Below, piece by piece: positions 52,314 to 62,836 of a stretch of DNA of 64,000 bases. Numbering within the stretch: position 1 is the first letter of the stretch; every line of letters begins with the position of its first letter. A program made the position numbers and the translations under genes. Origin of the DNA: Pseudomonas putida (lineage in GTDB: Bacteria; Pseudomonadota; Gammaproteobacteria; Pseudomonadales; Pseudomonadaceae); the NCBI RefSeq assembly GCF_025905425.1, contig NZ_CP109603.1, forward strand, positions 2,826,001 to 2,890,000. Reading direction: 5' to 3'. The notes beneath the pieces were generated by a model. The model ran no database searches, had not been told where the DNA came from, and worked only from the letters and a program-made list of their open reading frames with translations.

Positions 52314-53921
52314 TCAGCAGACGCAGGTATGTTTGAGTTCGATAAAGGTCACGCCTGGCGTGGCGAAGCCGCTGGCCAGGTCAGCCTGCAAGGCATCCAG
52401 GTCACGCGGCTGACGCACCGCGCAGCCAAACGCACGGGCCAGGCCAATGAAGTCGGGGTTGCGCGGCAGTACGCCGACCGGCTCGATGTCCAGGCCGAGC
52501 ATATCGTCGCGGATCTGGCCAAGCGCATCATTGTTCCACAGCAACACCACCAGCGGTCGGTCCAGTTCTTCGACTGCGGTGGCCAGCTCCTGGGCGGTGT
52601 AGAGGAAGCCGCCATCGCCCACCAGCACCAGGCCAGGGCGATGGTCAGTGGCGAACATGCCACCGATACCCGCCGGCAAGCCATAGCCGAGGGTGCCGTA
52701 ACCGGTGGGGTGTAACCAGCTGCGTGGTGCCCGGCTGGCAAAGGCGTAGTTGCCGGTGTAGGCCAGCTGGGTCATGTCGCTGCTGATGACAGCGTCGTCC
52801 GGCAGCACTGCGTCGATGCGGTCGAGGATGGCCTGGTGGATGGCCTGCAACGGCGCGTGCCCGGTGCGAATGGCCTGGCGCAGGGCGGCCACCGCGTCGA
52901 TGGCCTGGCCAGGGTCGCGCTCGACTTCGGGCAGGTGCTCCAGCAAACCGGCGAGGGTCTGTCGAGCATCGCCGTGCAAGGCTACGGCGCATGGGTAGAA
53001 GTCGTTGAACTTGCGTGGGTCGATGTCCACGCGCAGCAACGCCCCGTTGATTGGCAGGCGCTCGCGCCAGAAGTCGGTGTCGGCCATTTCGGTCCCCACG
53101 GCCAACACCACATCGGCTTCGCTGATCATCTGCCAGCCCGGCGCCACGCACAGGCTCGAACCCGCATTCAATGGCGCCTCGGGGGGCAGCAGGCCCTTGC
53201 CGGCGACGCTGGTGAACAGCGGCGCTGCCAGGCGGGTGCTCAACTGTTGGAGTTGTGCGGCGGCCTGCAGTGCGCCACCGCCAGCGATGATCATTGGCCG
53301 TTTGGCTGCGGCCAGTTTCAGCGCGGCTTGGCCCAGCGTGTCACGGTCGGGCTGGCCGCGCCCGGGGCGGCGTACCACCTCGTTGCTCCAGTCGCGGGCA
53401 ACCGGCGCTGCCAGCACATCCAGCGGGATCGAGATGTGCACCGGGCGCGGGCGTTCACTGTCGAACACCGCCCAGGCACGGGCAATCAGCTCGGGCAGGT
53501 CTTCGGCGCCCAGGGCCACGGCGGAGAATGCCGTGATCGGTGCGGTCATGGCGCGCTGGTCCTGGGTTTCGTGCAGGCAGCCCCAACCTTTGCCCAGGCT
53601 GGCAGTGTGGTTGACGCTGGAAATCACCAGCAACGGGATCGAGTCGGCATAGGCCTGGCCAATGGCAGTGGCGGCATTGGTCACGCCTGGGCCGGTGATG
53701 ACGAAGCACACGCCCGGCCTGCCGCTGACCCGGGCGTAACCATCGGCCATGAAACCTGCGCCCTGCTCATGCCGGGTCAGCACATGGCGGATGCCGCTAC
53801 CGGGCAGGCCGCGGTACAGCTCCAGGGTATGCACCCCCGGGATACCAAACACGGTATCCACCCCATAGTTGGCCAGCAGCCGTACCAGCGCCTGGCCGGC
53901 GGTCATCGGTTGCTCATTCAT
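52314..53921 (-). CDS. aruI: ThDP-dependent 2-ketoarginine decarboxylase
   Basis: The product has 535 residues. The three ThDP-enzyme domains are visible: the PYR domain with the catalytic Glu in VLTRHEQGAGFMADGYAR, a central domain (MIIAGGGALQAAAQL), and the PP domain with the ThDP motif GDGGFLYTAQELATAVEELDRPLVVLLWNN. It resembles acetolactate synthase, but its neighbours aruH and alr point to AruI, which decarboxylates 2-ketoarginine to 4-guanidinobutyraldehyde. Its start overlaps the end of the acyl-CoA synthetase gene by 8 bases. Confidence 0.87.
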   Translation of the reverse strand: MNEQPMTAGQALVRLLANYGVDTVFGIPGVHTLELYRGLPGSGIRHVLTRHEQGAGFMADGYARVSGRPGVCFVITGPGVTNAATAIGQAYADSIPLLVISSVNHTASLGKGWGCLHETQDQRAMTAPITAFSAVALGAEDLPELIARAWAVFDSERPRPVHISIPLDVLAAPVARDWSNEVVRRPGRGQPDRDTLGQAALKLAAAKRPMIIAGGGALQAAAQLQQLSTRLAAPLFTSVAGKGLLPPEAPLNAGSSLCVAPGWQMISEADVVLAVGTEMADTDFWRERLPINGALLRVDIDPRKFNDFYPCAVALHGDARQTLAGLLEHLPEVERDPGQAIDAVAALRQAIRTGHAPLQAIHQAILDRIDAVLPDDAVISSDMTQLAYTGNYAFASRAPRSWLHPTGYGTLGYGLPAGIGGMFATDHRPGLVLVGDGGFLYTAQELATAVEELDRPLVVLLWNNDALGQIRDDMLGLDIEPVGVLPRNPDFIGLARAFGCAVRQPRDLDALQADLASGFATPGVTFIELKHTCVC

Positions 53922-56031
53922 GCTGATCTCCTTGCGGCTGGCCGAGGCGGATCAGCGCATCGACCGCGGTGGTGCCGTGGGCACCGACCATCAATGGGTT
54001 CACATCCAGTTCCAGCAAGTGCCCGGCATTTTCGCAGGCGTAGTCGGCCACGGCGCGAATCGCCGCCACCAGGGCATCCAGGTCGGCAGCCGGGCGCCCC
54101 CGAAAACCGCGCAGCAGGCTCGCGCTGCGCAGGCCAAGCAGTGCTGCGCGAATGGCGCTGTCGGTGGTGGGCAGCAACAGGCTGACGCTGTCTTTGAGCA
54201 GCTCCACCAGCACACCGCCAGCACCGATCACCAGGGCGAGGCCGAAGTCGTTTTCACGCTTGATGCCGACGATCAGTTCGGCCAAGGGCGGCGGCGCCAT
54301 GGGTTCGAGCATTACCTGGTCAAACGGCACGCCCGGCGCATAGCCGGCGATGCGCTGACGCATCTGCACCAGGGCGGCCTGCAGCGCCGTGGCATCACGC
54401 AGGTTCAGCGCCACCGCTCCGGCTTCGGTCTTGTGCGGCAACTGCGCGCTGACCGCTTTGAGCACCAGCGGGTAGCCCACTCGCGCAGCATCCTCCAGCG
54501 CACGTTGCGGGGTACTCAACACCCCGGCCGGCACCGGCAGGCCAAACGCACTCAGAGCCTGTTTGGACTGCCATTCATCCAGCAACCGGCTATCGCCTTC
54601 GAGTGGCCGTGGGCACAGCGGCACCTGCGCCGCCTCGCCGCGCTCCAGCAAGCGCTGGCGATTGCGCTGATAGGCCACGATCCGCCCCCATGCCGCCAGG
54701 CCATCCTCGACCCCTTGCAGCGCGGCAATGCCTCGGGCATGCAGGCGCTCGCGGGCCGATGCCGGCAACAGTTCGGGGAACGCCGAGGTAACGAAACCGA
54801 TCTTGCCGTGGCGCTCCAGGGCATCGCAGTACAGCGCCAGCAACAGGTCGCATTCCTTACGTTCGCCAGTGAACTGCGCAGGGTAGTCGAGCACCAGCAT
54901 GGCCGCATCCGCCTCGCCGCACAGCGTACTGTCGAGCATACGTTGCAGGGCCGCTTCATCGCCCCAGATCGCCGTGGTGAAATCCAGCGGGTTGACCAGG
55001 TTGGCGTAGGCTGGGAGCACCTGGGCCAGCGCGGCAACCTGCCCCTGCTCCAGGCTGGGCAGGCTCAGCTGGTTGCACTCGGCGTAGTCGGCGATCAAGC
55101 CGGCGTCACCGCCCGAACAGGCCAGCGCGAGCAGCCGGCCATTGGCGGGCAAGCGGCCACAGGCGGCAGCCTTGAGCGTTTCGACGAAGCTCACCGGGCC
55201 ACTCACGCGGATCACACCCAGGCGCTGGAACAGGCTGTCGTACAACGCATCGGAACCCGACAGCGAACTGGTGTGGCTGAGCGCCAGTTCAGCGCCGATC
55301 TGCGACACACCCGTCTTCAGGGCAACAATTGGGGTGCCCTGCTGCAGTGCCTTGTACGCGGCGCGGGCAAAGCCAGGCACGTTTTTCAGGCCCTCCAGAT
55401 GCAAGCCAATGGCGGTCACTCGTGGATCGTCGAGCAGCACGTCCATTAGCTCGGCGACGCCCAGCTGCGCCTGGTTGCCGACCGATGCCATGTAGGCCAC
55501 CGGCAGCGAGCGGTCACTCATGGACAGGTTGTAGGCGAAGTTGCCGCTCTGGGTGAGGATCGCCACGCCCTGCTCCACCTGCTTGCCACCGTGGGCCACC
55601 GGCCACAGGGCCGCGCCGTGCAAGTAGTCGAGCAGGCCATAGCAGTTGGGGCCAAGCAAGGCCATGCTGCCGGCCGCCTCCAGCAAGCGCTGCTGCAACA
55701 AACGGCCTTGCTCGCCGCTCTCGGCAAAGCCCGAGGCATAGCAGATGGCGCCACCGGCGCCGAACGCGGCCAGTTCCTCGACACACTGCAGGGTCAGTTC
55801 GCGGTGGGTGGCGATGAACACCGCGTCCGGCGCACAGGGCAAGTCTGCCACCCGCGCCACGCAGGGGATGCCTTCCAGGCTCGCGTGCTGCGGGTTGATC
55901 AGCCATAGCGGGCCGGCGAAGCCGCCTTCGGCACAGCGTTTAAGGGCACGGGCCATGCTGCGCCCGCCAACGAAGGCCAGGTGCCGTGGCGCCAGCAGGC
56001 GTTTGAGGTTGTCACGAATCGAATGCGACAT
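53914..56031 (-). CDS. NDP-forming acyl-CoA synthetase, fused subunits
   Basis: The product has 705 residues. The N-terminal half is the CoA-binding/succinyl-CoA ligase alpha-type part (AFVGGRSMARALKRC, LLGPNCYGLLDYL, AILTQSGNFAYNL with the phospho-His region). The C-terminal half is an ATP-grasp part (GYPLVLKAVSAQLPHKTEAGAVALNLRD). It forms acyl-CoA from an acid using ATP with ADP release. It is followed by aruI and preceded by acyl-CoA dehydrogenase and hydratase genes, suggesting CoA activation of an acid derived from arginine or lysine; the acid is not known. Confidence 0.85.
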   Translation of the reverse strand: MSHSIRDNLKRLLAPRHLAFVGGRSMARALKRCAEGGFAGPLWLINPQHASLEGIPCVARVADLPCAPDAVFIATHRELTLQCVEELAAFGAGGAICYASGFAESGEQGRLLQQRLLEAAGSMALLGPNCYGLLDYLHGAALWPVAHGGKQVEQGVAILTQSGNFAYNLSMSDRSLPVAYMASVGNQAQLGVAELMDVLLDDPRVTAIGLHLEGLKNVPGFARAAYKALQQGTPIVALKTGVSQIGAELALSHTSSLSGSDALYDSLFQRLGVIRVSGPVSFVETLKAAACGRLPANGRLLALACSGGDAGLIADYAECNQLSLPSLEQGQVAALAQVLPAYANLVNPLDFTTAIWGDEAALQRMLDSTLCGEADAAMLVLDYPAQFTGERKECDLLLALYCDALERHGKIGFVTSAFPELLPASARERLHARGIAALQGVEDGLAAWGRIVAYQRNRQRLLERGEAAQVPLCPRPLEGDSRLLDEWQSKQALSAFGLPVPAGVLSTPQRALEDAARVGYPLVLKAVSAQLPHKTEAGAVALNLRDATALQAALVQMRQRIAGYAPGVPFDQVMLEPMAPPPLAELIVGIKRENDFGLALVIGAGGVLVELLKDSVSLLLPTTDSAIRAALLGLRSASLLRGFRGRPAADLDALVAAIRAVADYACENAGHLLELDVNPLMVGAHGTTAVDALIRLGQPQGDQHE

Positions 56032-56049
56032 GCGGGTTCTCCAGGTCGA

Positions 56050-57210
56050 TCAGCGCAGCAACGGGCGCAGCAGTTCGCGGGAAATAATGTGCCGCTGGAT
56101 TTCCGATGTGCCTTCCCAGATCCGCTCGATGCGGGCATTGCGCCAGATGCGCTCGACCGGCCCCTCGTCCATCAGGCCCATGCCGCCAAAAATCTGCACG
56201 GCTTCGTCAGCGACCTTGCCCAGTACTTCGCTGGCAAACAGCTTGGCCATGCCCGCCTCGCCATCGGTCATGCTGCCCTGGTCCATCTTCCAGGCGGTGT
56301 GCAGGGTAAGCAGTTCGGCGGCGCGGATCTGCGTGGCCATGTCCGCCAGCTTGAACGACACACCCTGATAGCTGCCGATAGGCTGGCCAAATTGCTTGCG
56401 GTCGGCGGCCCATTGCAGGGAGGCGTCCAGTGCTCGCTGGGCCTGGCCGACGCAGTTGGCGGCAACCATCACCCGGCCAGCGGTGAGCCAGGCGTTGGCC
56501 ACTTCCCAGCCCTTGCCGACTTCGCCCAGCACGTTGCTGGCCGGTACCCGGCAGTCATCGAAGAACAACTCGTAGGTGTGATAGCCGCGGTTGCTCACGC
56601 ACTTGGGCCCACGGCGGATGGTCATGCCGGGGGTGTCACGGTCGACCAGCAACGCGGTAACCGCATTGCGCTTGCGCCCGTTGTGTTCGTAGGTGTCGGT
56701 CACCGCGAAGACGATGGCGAAGTCGGCGTGCCCGGCGTGGCTGATGAAGTGCTTGCTGCCGTTGATCACGAAGTCATCGCCCTGGCGCACGGCGCGGGTC
56801 TTGATGGCGTTGGCGTCAGAGCCCGCGCCAGGTTCGGTGAGGGCAAAGCAATCGGTCTTTTCGCCCTGCACGCACGGCAGCAGGTAGTCGGTGATCTGCT
56901 GGTCCTTGCAGGCCATGAGGATCTTCGACGGGCGCGCGACGAACACGTGCAGCGCCCAGGACACCTTGGACAATTCGCGCTCGATCAGCGCCTGGGACAG
57001 GTAGTCGAGGCCACCACCGCCGACTTCTTCAGGCATGTTGAAGGCATAGAACCCGGCGGCGATAGCCTTGCCACGGATGTGCGCGGCCAGCTCTGGCGAC
57101 ACGGCATCGGCGCGGTCTACCGCCTCTTCATGGGGCAGCAGTTCCTTGGCCACGAAGCTGCGTACCGCATCCACCAACATTTCTTGTTCTTGGGTCAGTT
57201 GGAAATTCAT
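56050..57210 (-). CDS. Acyl-CoA dehydrogenase
   Basis: The product has 386 residues, the usual length. The signatures CFALTEPGAGSDANAIKTRAV and QIFGGMGLMDEGPVERIWRNARIERIWEGTSEIQRHII are complete, including the C-terminal region that carries the catalytic Glu (WEGTSE) in this family. The tail ISRELLRPLLR is normal. It inserts an alpha,beta double bond in an acyl-CoA and sits between the hydratase and the synthetase genes in one operon. Confidence 0.92.
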   Translation of the reverse strand: MNFQLTQEQEMLVDAVRSFVAKELLPHEEAVDRADAVSPELAAHIRGKAIAAGFYAFNMPEEVGGGGLDYLSQALIERELSKVSWALHVFVARPSKILMACKDQQITDYLLPCVQGEKTDCFALTEPGAGSDANAIKTRAVRQGDDFVINGSKHFISHAGHADFAIVFAVTDTYEHNGRKRNAVTALLVDRDTPGMTIRRGPKCVSNRGYHTYELFFDDCRVPASNVLGEVGKGWEVANAWLTAGRVMVAANCVGQAQRALDASLQWAADRKQFGQPIGSYQGVSFKLADMATQIRAAELLTLHTAWKMDQGSMTDGEAGMAKLFASEVLGKVADEAVQIFGGMGLMDEGPVERIWRNARIERIWEGTSEIQRHIISRELLRPLLR

Positions 57211-57237
57211 CTGCGAAGGTCCTGAAGAGGTAACGGG

Positions 57238-58032
57238 TTATTGGCCGACGAAGTTCGCTGGGCGCCTTTGCATCGAGGCCCGGAGTGCCTCCGCGCCGTC
57301 CTGGCTGCGCCCGCACAGCAGGCCGGCCTGGCGCTCGGCCTCCAGTTGCGCGGCCAGGGTGCGCTGGGCGCCTTCGCGGATCAGCCGCTTGGTCTGCGCG
57401 TAGGCGAAGGTCGGGCCATTGGCGAGGCGGCTGGCCAGTTCGGCGGCCACCGCAGGCAACTGCTCGTCGGCACAAACCTCGCTCACCAGCCCTGCCGCCA
57501 ACGCACGCTCAGCGCCCCACAGTTCGTCGAGGAACAACAGGCGTTTGGCTTGCTCGCTGCCAATCAGCCGTGGCAGGTGCCAGCTGGCGCCGGCGTCGGG
57601 GCTGTAGGCCATGCTGGTGTATCCGGATTTGAAGCGTGCCGAAGCAGCGGCGATGCGTAGGTCACAGCACAGGCTCAGGTCCATGCCGCCGCCGACGGCG
57701 GTGCCGTTAATGGCGGCGAGGGTCGGTTTGTCGAGGCTGTGCAGGCGCAGCATCAGGGCGTGGGCGGTCTCGGTCCAGCCGTAGCTTTCCAGCGCCCCAC
57801 GGGCTTCGGCGTCGGCCCACTCGGCTAGGTCGGCACCGGCACAGAAACTGCGCCCGCTACCGGTCAGCACCACCACGCGGACGGCGGGGTCGCTGTTGCA
57901 GGTGTCCAGCAAGGCGTGCAGTTGCTTGAGGGTGGGAATGTCCAGCGCGTTGCGCTGCTCGGGGCGATTGAGGGTGATCCAGGCAACGCCGGCTTCGACC
58001 TTGCTCAACACTGACGATGACGGGGTGGTCAT
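57238..58032 (-). CDS. Enoyl-CoA hydratase/isomerase
   Basis: The product has 264 residues from the ATG at 58032; the longer open frame upstream lacks an RBS. Crotonase-fold features are the SFCAGADLAEW oxyanion-hole loop, KPTLAAINGTAVGGGMDLSLCCDLRIAAASARF, and YSPDAGASWHLPRLIG, where the usual catalytic Glu is replaced by Asp. It is the first gene of the operon that continues with acyl-CoA dehydrogenase, synthetase, aruI, alr, aruH and the quinone reductase. Confidence 0.87.
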   Translation of the reverse strand: MTTPSSSVLSKVEAGVAWITLNRPEQRNALDIPTLKQLHALLDTCNSDPAVRVVVLTGSGRSFCAGADLAEWADAEARGALESYGWTETAHALMLRLHSLDKPTLAAINGTAVGGGMDLSLCCDLRIAAASARFKSGYTSMAYSPDAGASWHLPRLIGSEQAKRLLFLDELWGAERALAAGLVSEVCADEQLPAVAAELASRLANGPTFAYAQTKRLIREGAQRTLAAQLEAERQAGLLCGRSQDGAEALRASMQRRPANFVGQ

Positions 58033-58153
58033 GGGAGGCCTCGCTGTTGTTGTTGGGGTTTGAGGACGTGACGAGGGAGATACTAAACGAGTGTTCAACA
58101 AGGCGGGATGCGTTGTTACAACTTCGCACAACTCGATTTTGCGGTGAGAATGT

Positions 58154-58174
58154 TGGGGCCGCTTTGCGGCCCCA
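58154..58174. terminator. Hairpin between permease gene and acyl-CoA operon
   Basis: TGGGGCCGC pairs with GCGGCCCCA around TTT (9 bp perfect). It ends the permease transcript on the minus strand; there is no T-run. Confidence 0.6.
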
Positions 58175-58198
58175 GCTATCGATTGCCCCACGCTGCAA

Positions 58199-59608
58199 TC
58201 AAACCCCAGGCGCACTCGGCGCAAAGGCCCCCTGCCGCCGGCGATTCACCACGTAATACGCTGCATAGCACAGGGCAATGAAGCCAAAGCCCCAGTACAA
58301 CGACGGCCGCTGGGTCTCGTCGATGGCCAGGAACACGAACAGCGAACAGCACAAGGTGATGCACAGCAGCGGCACCAGCGGGTACAACGGCGCCTTGTAC
58401 TTGAGGTCCTGCAGTTGCCCGCCATCACGCAGGTACGCCTTGCGGAACCGGTACTGCGCCAGGGCGATGACGATCCAGGTCACGGTGCCAGACATGCCAC
58501 TCACCGCCATCAGCACCATGAACAAGGTGTCGGCGGCCACGAAGCTGGTCATCAGCGATACCAGGGCAAAGCACAGGGTGATGCTCAGGGCACGCAGCGG
58601 CACACCGCGCTTGCTCAAGGGCGACAGACTCTTGGGTGCCATGCCGCTCTTGGACATGGCCCAGAGGATCCGTGTGGAGGCGTACAGCCCCGAGTTGCCC
58701 ACCGACAGGATCGCAGTGAGGATGACGAAGTTCATCAGGTCGGCCGCATAGGGAATGCCGACCATGTCGAACACTTGCACGAACGGGCTTTCCATCAACC
58801 CGGCCTGCTCAAACGGCACGATGGCCGACAGCACGGCAATCGCCAGCACATAGAAGATCAGTACACGGAACACCACGTTGCGCACGGCGCGGGGGATGCT
58901 CTTCTCCGGGTGTTCGGTCTCGCCGGCCGCAACGCCCATGATTTCGCACCCCTGGAAGGCATACACCACGGTCATCATCACCGCGAACACCGCCGACAGG
59001 CCGTGGGGGAACAGCGACTCGCCCACCAGGTTGTTGAGCATCGGCGCCGGCGCGCCGTTGTTCAGCGGGATGGCACCGAAGATCACCAGCACGCCGACCA
59101 CGATAAAGCCGAGGATGGTCGCCACCTTGATCCCCGAGAACCAGTACTCGGCCTCGCCAAAGGCCCGCGTGGCCAGGGCATTGAGGCCGAACAGCACGAC
59201 CACGAACAACGCCGACCAGTACCAGATCGGCACCTCGGGGAACCAGCGAGTCATCAGCATGCCTGCGGCAGTGAACTCCAGGCCCACGGTGGTGGCCCAG
59301 CTCATCCAGTACACCCAGCCGATCATGAAGCCCGTGGCCGGGCCGATGAATTTGGTGGCGTGGGCCTGGAATGAACCGGAAACCGGCATCTGCACCGACA
59401 GCTCGCCCAGGCAGACCATCACCAGGTACATCAACAACCCCGCCACCAGGTAGGCCAGGATCGCCCCCACCGGCCCGCCTTGGTTGATGGTCACGCCCGA
59501 GCCCATGAACAGGCCGGTGCCGATCACGCCGCCCAGCGACAGCATGAAGATGTGCCGGCTTTTCAGCGCGCGGGTCAGCTGGATTTTGCCTTCGTGGGTG
59601 TCAGTCAT
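58199..59608 (-). CDS. APC-family amino-acid permease
   Basis: The product has 469 residues with twelve predicted helices. ALKSRHIFMLSLGGVIGTGLFMGSGVTINQGGPVGA is the amino-acid permease N-terminus, and GVAAGETEHPEKSIPRAVRNVVFRVLIFYV is the conserved stretch after helix 6. It resembles GabP/LysP-type carriers for basic amino acids or GABA. It lies between AruS and the arginine operon, so L-arginine, lysine or 4-guanidinobutyrate is a sensible substrate. Its promoter should be in 59609-59804, which holds no gene. Confidence 0.83.
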   Translation of the reverse strand: MTDTHEGKIQLTRALKSRHIFMLSLGGVIGTGLFMGSGVTINQGGPVGAILAYLVAGLLMYLVMVCLGELSVQMPVSGSFQAHATKFIGPATGFMIGWVYWMSWATTVGLEFTAAGMLMTRWFPEVPIWYWSALFVVVLFGLNALATRAFGEAEYWFSGIKVATILGFIVVGVLVIFGAIPLNNGAPAPMLNNLVGESLFPHGLSAVFAVMMTVVYAFQGCEIMGVAAGETEHPEKSIPRAVRNVVFRVLIFYVLAIAVLSAIVPFEQAGLMESPFVQVFDMVGIPYAADLMNFVILTAILSVGNSGLYASTRILWAMSKSGMAPKSLSPLSKRGVPLRALSITLCFALVSLMTSFVAADTLFMVLMAVSGMSGTVTWIVIALAQYRFRKAYLRDGGQLQDLKYKAPLYPLVPLLCITLCCSLFVFLAIDETQRPSLYWGFGFIALCYAAYYVVNRRRQGAFAPSAPGV

Positions 59609-59804
59609 GGTTCACCCCGCTGTAGCAGAGGGTGCAAAACGAGGGGGCTAGGACGGGCTGAGCGCTACGGCATGTCATTATTGTTATCTCCAATAAGCCT
59701 CATGGACCGCGTGCAACACGGTTGCCATCGATTATTGGAAACGGATGTAAGGTGCCGTTGTACGAACCGATCAAAGATGTAAAAAGTCGTAAGTATTTTG
59801 TACG

Positions 59805-62057
59805 TCAGCCCTGGATCAACTGTTTCAGGGTGGTACGGGCCTGTTCCAGCTGTGCCGTTAACGGCTCGCCGAGCGCCAGCAATGCCTGTTCATCGTGACG
59901 CTGGGCGGCGTCCTCAAGGCGGCGCAACACACAAGCCAAGCCAGCAAAGCCGAGGGAGTCGCAACTGCCCGCCAAACGGTGCGCCAGGTGCGACACCTCT
60001 GTGCAATCGCGTGCCTGCAAGGCATCGGCCAGCGCTGTGGCGTGCTGCTCGATCGACTGGCGCAGTACCGCCAGCAGCTGCTGCAGCTTCTGCTCGCCCA
60101 GCAAGCTGCGGTGGGTCTGCAGCAGTGACCAGTCCATGCATGAGCCCGGTGCGGCCACCTCGGCAGGCGTTACCTCGGCCAAGGCCTGGCGCAGCTGCTC
60201 CAACCTCAGCGGCTTGGCCAGCACGCCGTGCATGCCAGCGGCCAGGTAATCGGGGACTTGTGCCGGTTGCACCCCGGCAGTCAGCGCCAGGATCCGGCTG
60301 CCACGGTTTGGCCCAGGGGTGGCGCGGATCCGCCGGCACAACTCCACCCCGTTCATGCCGGGCAAGTGCACATCCAGCAGGATCAGGTCGAAGCGGCGCT
60401 GGGCACAGGCTTGCAGGGCTTGCCCGGCATCCTCGGCAAACTGCACTTTATGGCCATCGCGCAACAGCAACCCGCCCGCCACCTCACGGTTCAATGCCAC
60501 GTCCTCGACCACCAGGATATCCAGGCTGGCCGACGCCGAGCGGGCCTGCTCATGGGCAACGGTGGGCTGCCCACGGGCCATGTCGAGTTCGAACCAGAAG
60601 CAACTGCCCTGCCCTGGCACGCTGTCCAGGCCGATGCAGCCGCCAAGCTTTTCCACCAGGTGCTTGCAGATCGCCAGGCCCAGGCCAGTGCCGCCGTAGC
60701 GTCGGGCCACGGCTTCGCTGGCCTGGACGAAACGGTCGAAAATCTTCGCCTGCATGGCCGGTTCGATGCCGATGCCATTGTCACTCACCGACACCCGCAG
60801 GCGCTGCCCGTGCTGATCACTGGCCAACACCTGCACCCTGAGCGTGACCTGGCCGTGCTCGGTGAACTTGATGGCGTTGGCCAGCAGGTTGCTCAGCACC
60901 TGGCGCAGGTACTGCTCGGCGCCATGCTGATGCGCCGCCAGTTGCTCATCGACCTCCACGTGCAAGGTATCGCCGCGTTCCAGGGCCATCGGTTCGAGCA
61001 ATGCCAGCACCTGCGCGCACAGCTGGCGCAGCGAAAAACCGAGCAATTCGGCATGGCTCTCGCCCTCTTCGAGACGGGCAAAGTAGAGCACCTCGTTAAG
61101 AATGGCCAACAGCCCTTCGCCCGCCTTGTACAACGCCTCCAGGCGTTGCCGGTCGAGCGCATCGAGCCTGGCGCCACGCAGCAGTTCGGCCATGCCGAGG
61201 ATGCCATTGAGCGGCGTGCGCAGCTCATGGCTCATGGTCGCCAGGAAGCGTGACTTGGCCAGGTTGGCGGCTTCGGCCTCGTCCTTGGCTCGGGCCAGGC
61301 TCGCGGTGCGCCGCTCGACCATCGCCTGCAGCTCGTCGCGCTTGTCCTGCAAGGCCACGCGGTCAAGCTCGCGGCGCTCGATGTCGCTGAGGATGGCCCG
61401 GCGCATGTCGTCCAGTGCATGGGCCACGGTGTCGATCTCATCGGCATGCGCCGAGCGGCGGCGGTCCAGCCGTAGCGGTTCCTGCCAGTGCCCGGCACCG
61501 ATGCGCCCGGCAAACTCGGCCATGACTTGCAAATGGCGCGTGACCAGGCGGTAGAACAACCCGGACAACGCGACCGCCAAGCCACACAGAAACACCCCCA
61601 TCCACAGCAGGCTGGCCAAGCCCGTGGCATAGAGCCGCCGGTGCACCGCCCCCAGGTCGATGCTCACCTCAAGCTCGCCAAGGTGCCGAGCCGGCCCCGA
61701 CGGTGGCTGGTAATCCAGCGGGAAACGCTCGATGCGCAGTGGCCCCTTGGGCTCGGCATCGCCGCGTAACAGTGTGAAGTCATCGCTGAGCAGGCGTACC
61801 CGCGCCACGTCGGAAAAGTCCACCAAACCACGCAGCTGTACGTCCAGTTGCGCCTCGTCGAGGTCCCACAGGTTGCGCTCCAGGCTGGCCAGGTAACCGG
61901 CGCGGATCAACGCCATGCGCGCCTCGATGTCGCGCATCTCGCGGCGGTATTCGAAGTACAGCTGCACGGAACTGGCCAGCACCGTGAAGCACAGGCTGAA
62001 CAGCAGGATGAACAACAGCAGGCGGCGCAACAGGCCGTCGGTGCGCAGGCGGATCAT
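59805..62057 (-). CDS. aruS: Hybrid sensor histidine kinase AruS
   Basis: The product has 750 residues. Two membrane segments (near residues 10-35 and 150-175) flank a periplasmic domain. Then come HAMP-like sequence, a HisKA H-box ([23 protein letters not shown]), the ATPase with NAIKFTEHG and [18 protein letters not shown], a receiver with [19 protein letters not shown] and a C-terminal Hpt domain ([14 protein letters not shown]). AruS signals exogenous arginine to AruR. Its ATG overlaps the stop of the upstream binding-protein gene by 4 bases. Confidence 0.87.
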   Translation of the reverse strand: MIRLRTDGLLRRLLLFILLFSLCFTVLASSVQLYFEYRREMRDIEARMALIRAGYLASLERNLWDLDEAQLDVQLRGLVDFSDVARVRLLSDDFTLLRGDAEPKGPLRIERFPLDYQPPSGPARHLGELEVSIDLGAVHRRLYATGLASLLWMGVFLCGLAVALSGLFYRLVTRHLQVMAEFAGRIGAGHWQEPLRLDRRRSAHADEIDTVAHALDDMRRAILSDIERRELDRVALQDKRDELQAMVERRTASLARAKDEAEAANLAKSRFLATMSHELRTPLNGILGMAELLRGARLDALDRQRLEALYKAGEGLLAILNEVLYFARLEEGESHAELLGFSLRQLCAQVLALLEPMALERGDTLHVEVDEQLAAHQHGAEQYLRQVLSNLLANAIKFTEHGQVTLRVQVLASDQHGQRLRVSVSDNGIGIEPAMQAKIFDRFVQASEAVARRYGGTGLGLAICKHLVEKLGGCIGLDSVPGQGSCFWFELDMARGQPTVAHEQARSASASLDILVVEDVALNREVAGGLLLRDGHKVQFAEDAGQALQACAQRRFDLILLDVHLPGMNGVELCRRIRATPGPNRGSRILALTAGVQPAQVPDYLAAGMHGVLAKPLRLEQLRQALAEVTPAEVAAPGSCMDWSLLQTHRSLLGEQKLQQLLAVLRQSIEQHATALADALQARDCTEVSHLAHRLAGSCDSLGFAGLACVLRRLEDAAQRHDEQALLALGEPLTAQLEQARTTLKQLIQG

Positions 62058-62836
62058 CGAGCATCCGCCGGCAGGTTGATCATGTCGCGGTAGGTCACTT
62101 CGCTCTGCTCCAGCCAGCGCTCGATCTCGCCCGCCTCGCTCATGCGCCGCAACTGTTGGTCGATCTCGCCCATGTGCTGGCTTAGCGGTGACCGGCGCGA
62201 CACCGCCACGCGCAGGTAGTCCACGCTCAGCGCGGCCGGCAAGGCGCGGATGTCTTCGGCGCCGGGCAGATGCTCGATGAACAGCTCCCCGGTGCGCCGC
62301 TCCTGGATCACGAAGTCGATGCGCCCACGGATCAGCTTGCCGAAGTTCTGCTGGCTGGACGACACCCGCTCGATGTTCTGGTGGCGGGCGACGAAACGGT
62401 CGAATTCGGCGCCATAGCTTTCACCGTAAAGCAGCCCACCACGGTACCGGGCCAAGTCTTCCAACTGCTGGAACTGCACCGGCCGGCGGCGATTGAAAAA
62501 CACCGCCACTTCTTCGCGTATCACCGGCACCGAAGAAAAGCGCATGCCTTGGTCGCGTTGGTCGCTGTCGTAGGCCAGCACCACGTCCACCCGCCCGGCG
62601 GCAGCGTCCATCAGGCAACGCTTCCAATTGCCCAGGACCACGGTCTGCACCTCTCGCCCCATGCGCGCGAACAGCTCACGCACCACCGTCGGCGCCAGCC
62701 CGCGCACCTGGTGGCCATCACTCCAGGAAATCGGCGGGTACACCGGGTAGTCGCAGTAGCGCACTGGCTCGCCCGCTGCCGCCTGCAAGCCCGGCATCAG
62801 CAACGCCACGGCCAGCAGGCGACCGAGGGTGTTCAC
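62054..62836 (-). CDS. Periplasmic solute-binding protein of the AruRS operon
   Basis: The product has 260 residues with a signal peptide cut near GLQAAAG. It is an amino-acid-type binding protein (SBP_bac_3): VRYCDYPVYPPISWSDGHQVRGLAPTVVRELFARMG and RVDVVLAYDSDQRDQGMRFS. It overlaps aruR and aruS by 4 bases on each side, so it is made with the two-component system rather than with a transporter. It probably captures the signal for AruS. Confidence 0.85.
   Translation of the reverse strand: MNTLGRLLAVALLMPGLQAAAGEPVRYCDYPVYPPISWSDGHQVRGLAPTVVRELFARMGREVQTVVLGNWKRCLMDAAAGRVDVVLAYDSDQRDQGMRFSSVPVIREEVAVFFNRRRPVQFQQLEDLARYRGGLLYGESYGAEFDRFVARHQNIERVSSSQQNFGKLIRGRIDFVIQERRTGELFIEHLPGAEDIRALPAALSVDYLRVAVSRRSPLSQHMGEIDQQLRRMSEAGEIERWLEQSEVTYRDMINLPADAR

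Noticed and set aside
59758..59804. Two TTGTACG copies 40 bases apart upstream of the permease gene
   Set aside because: Too short and without a second occurrence elsewhere in the arginine operon promoters to support an AruR site.
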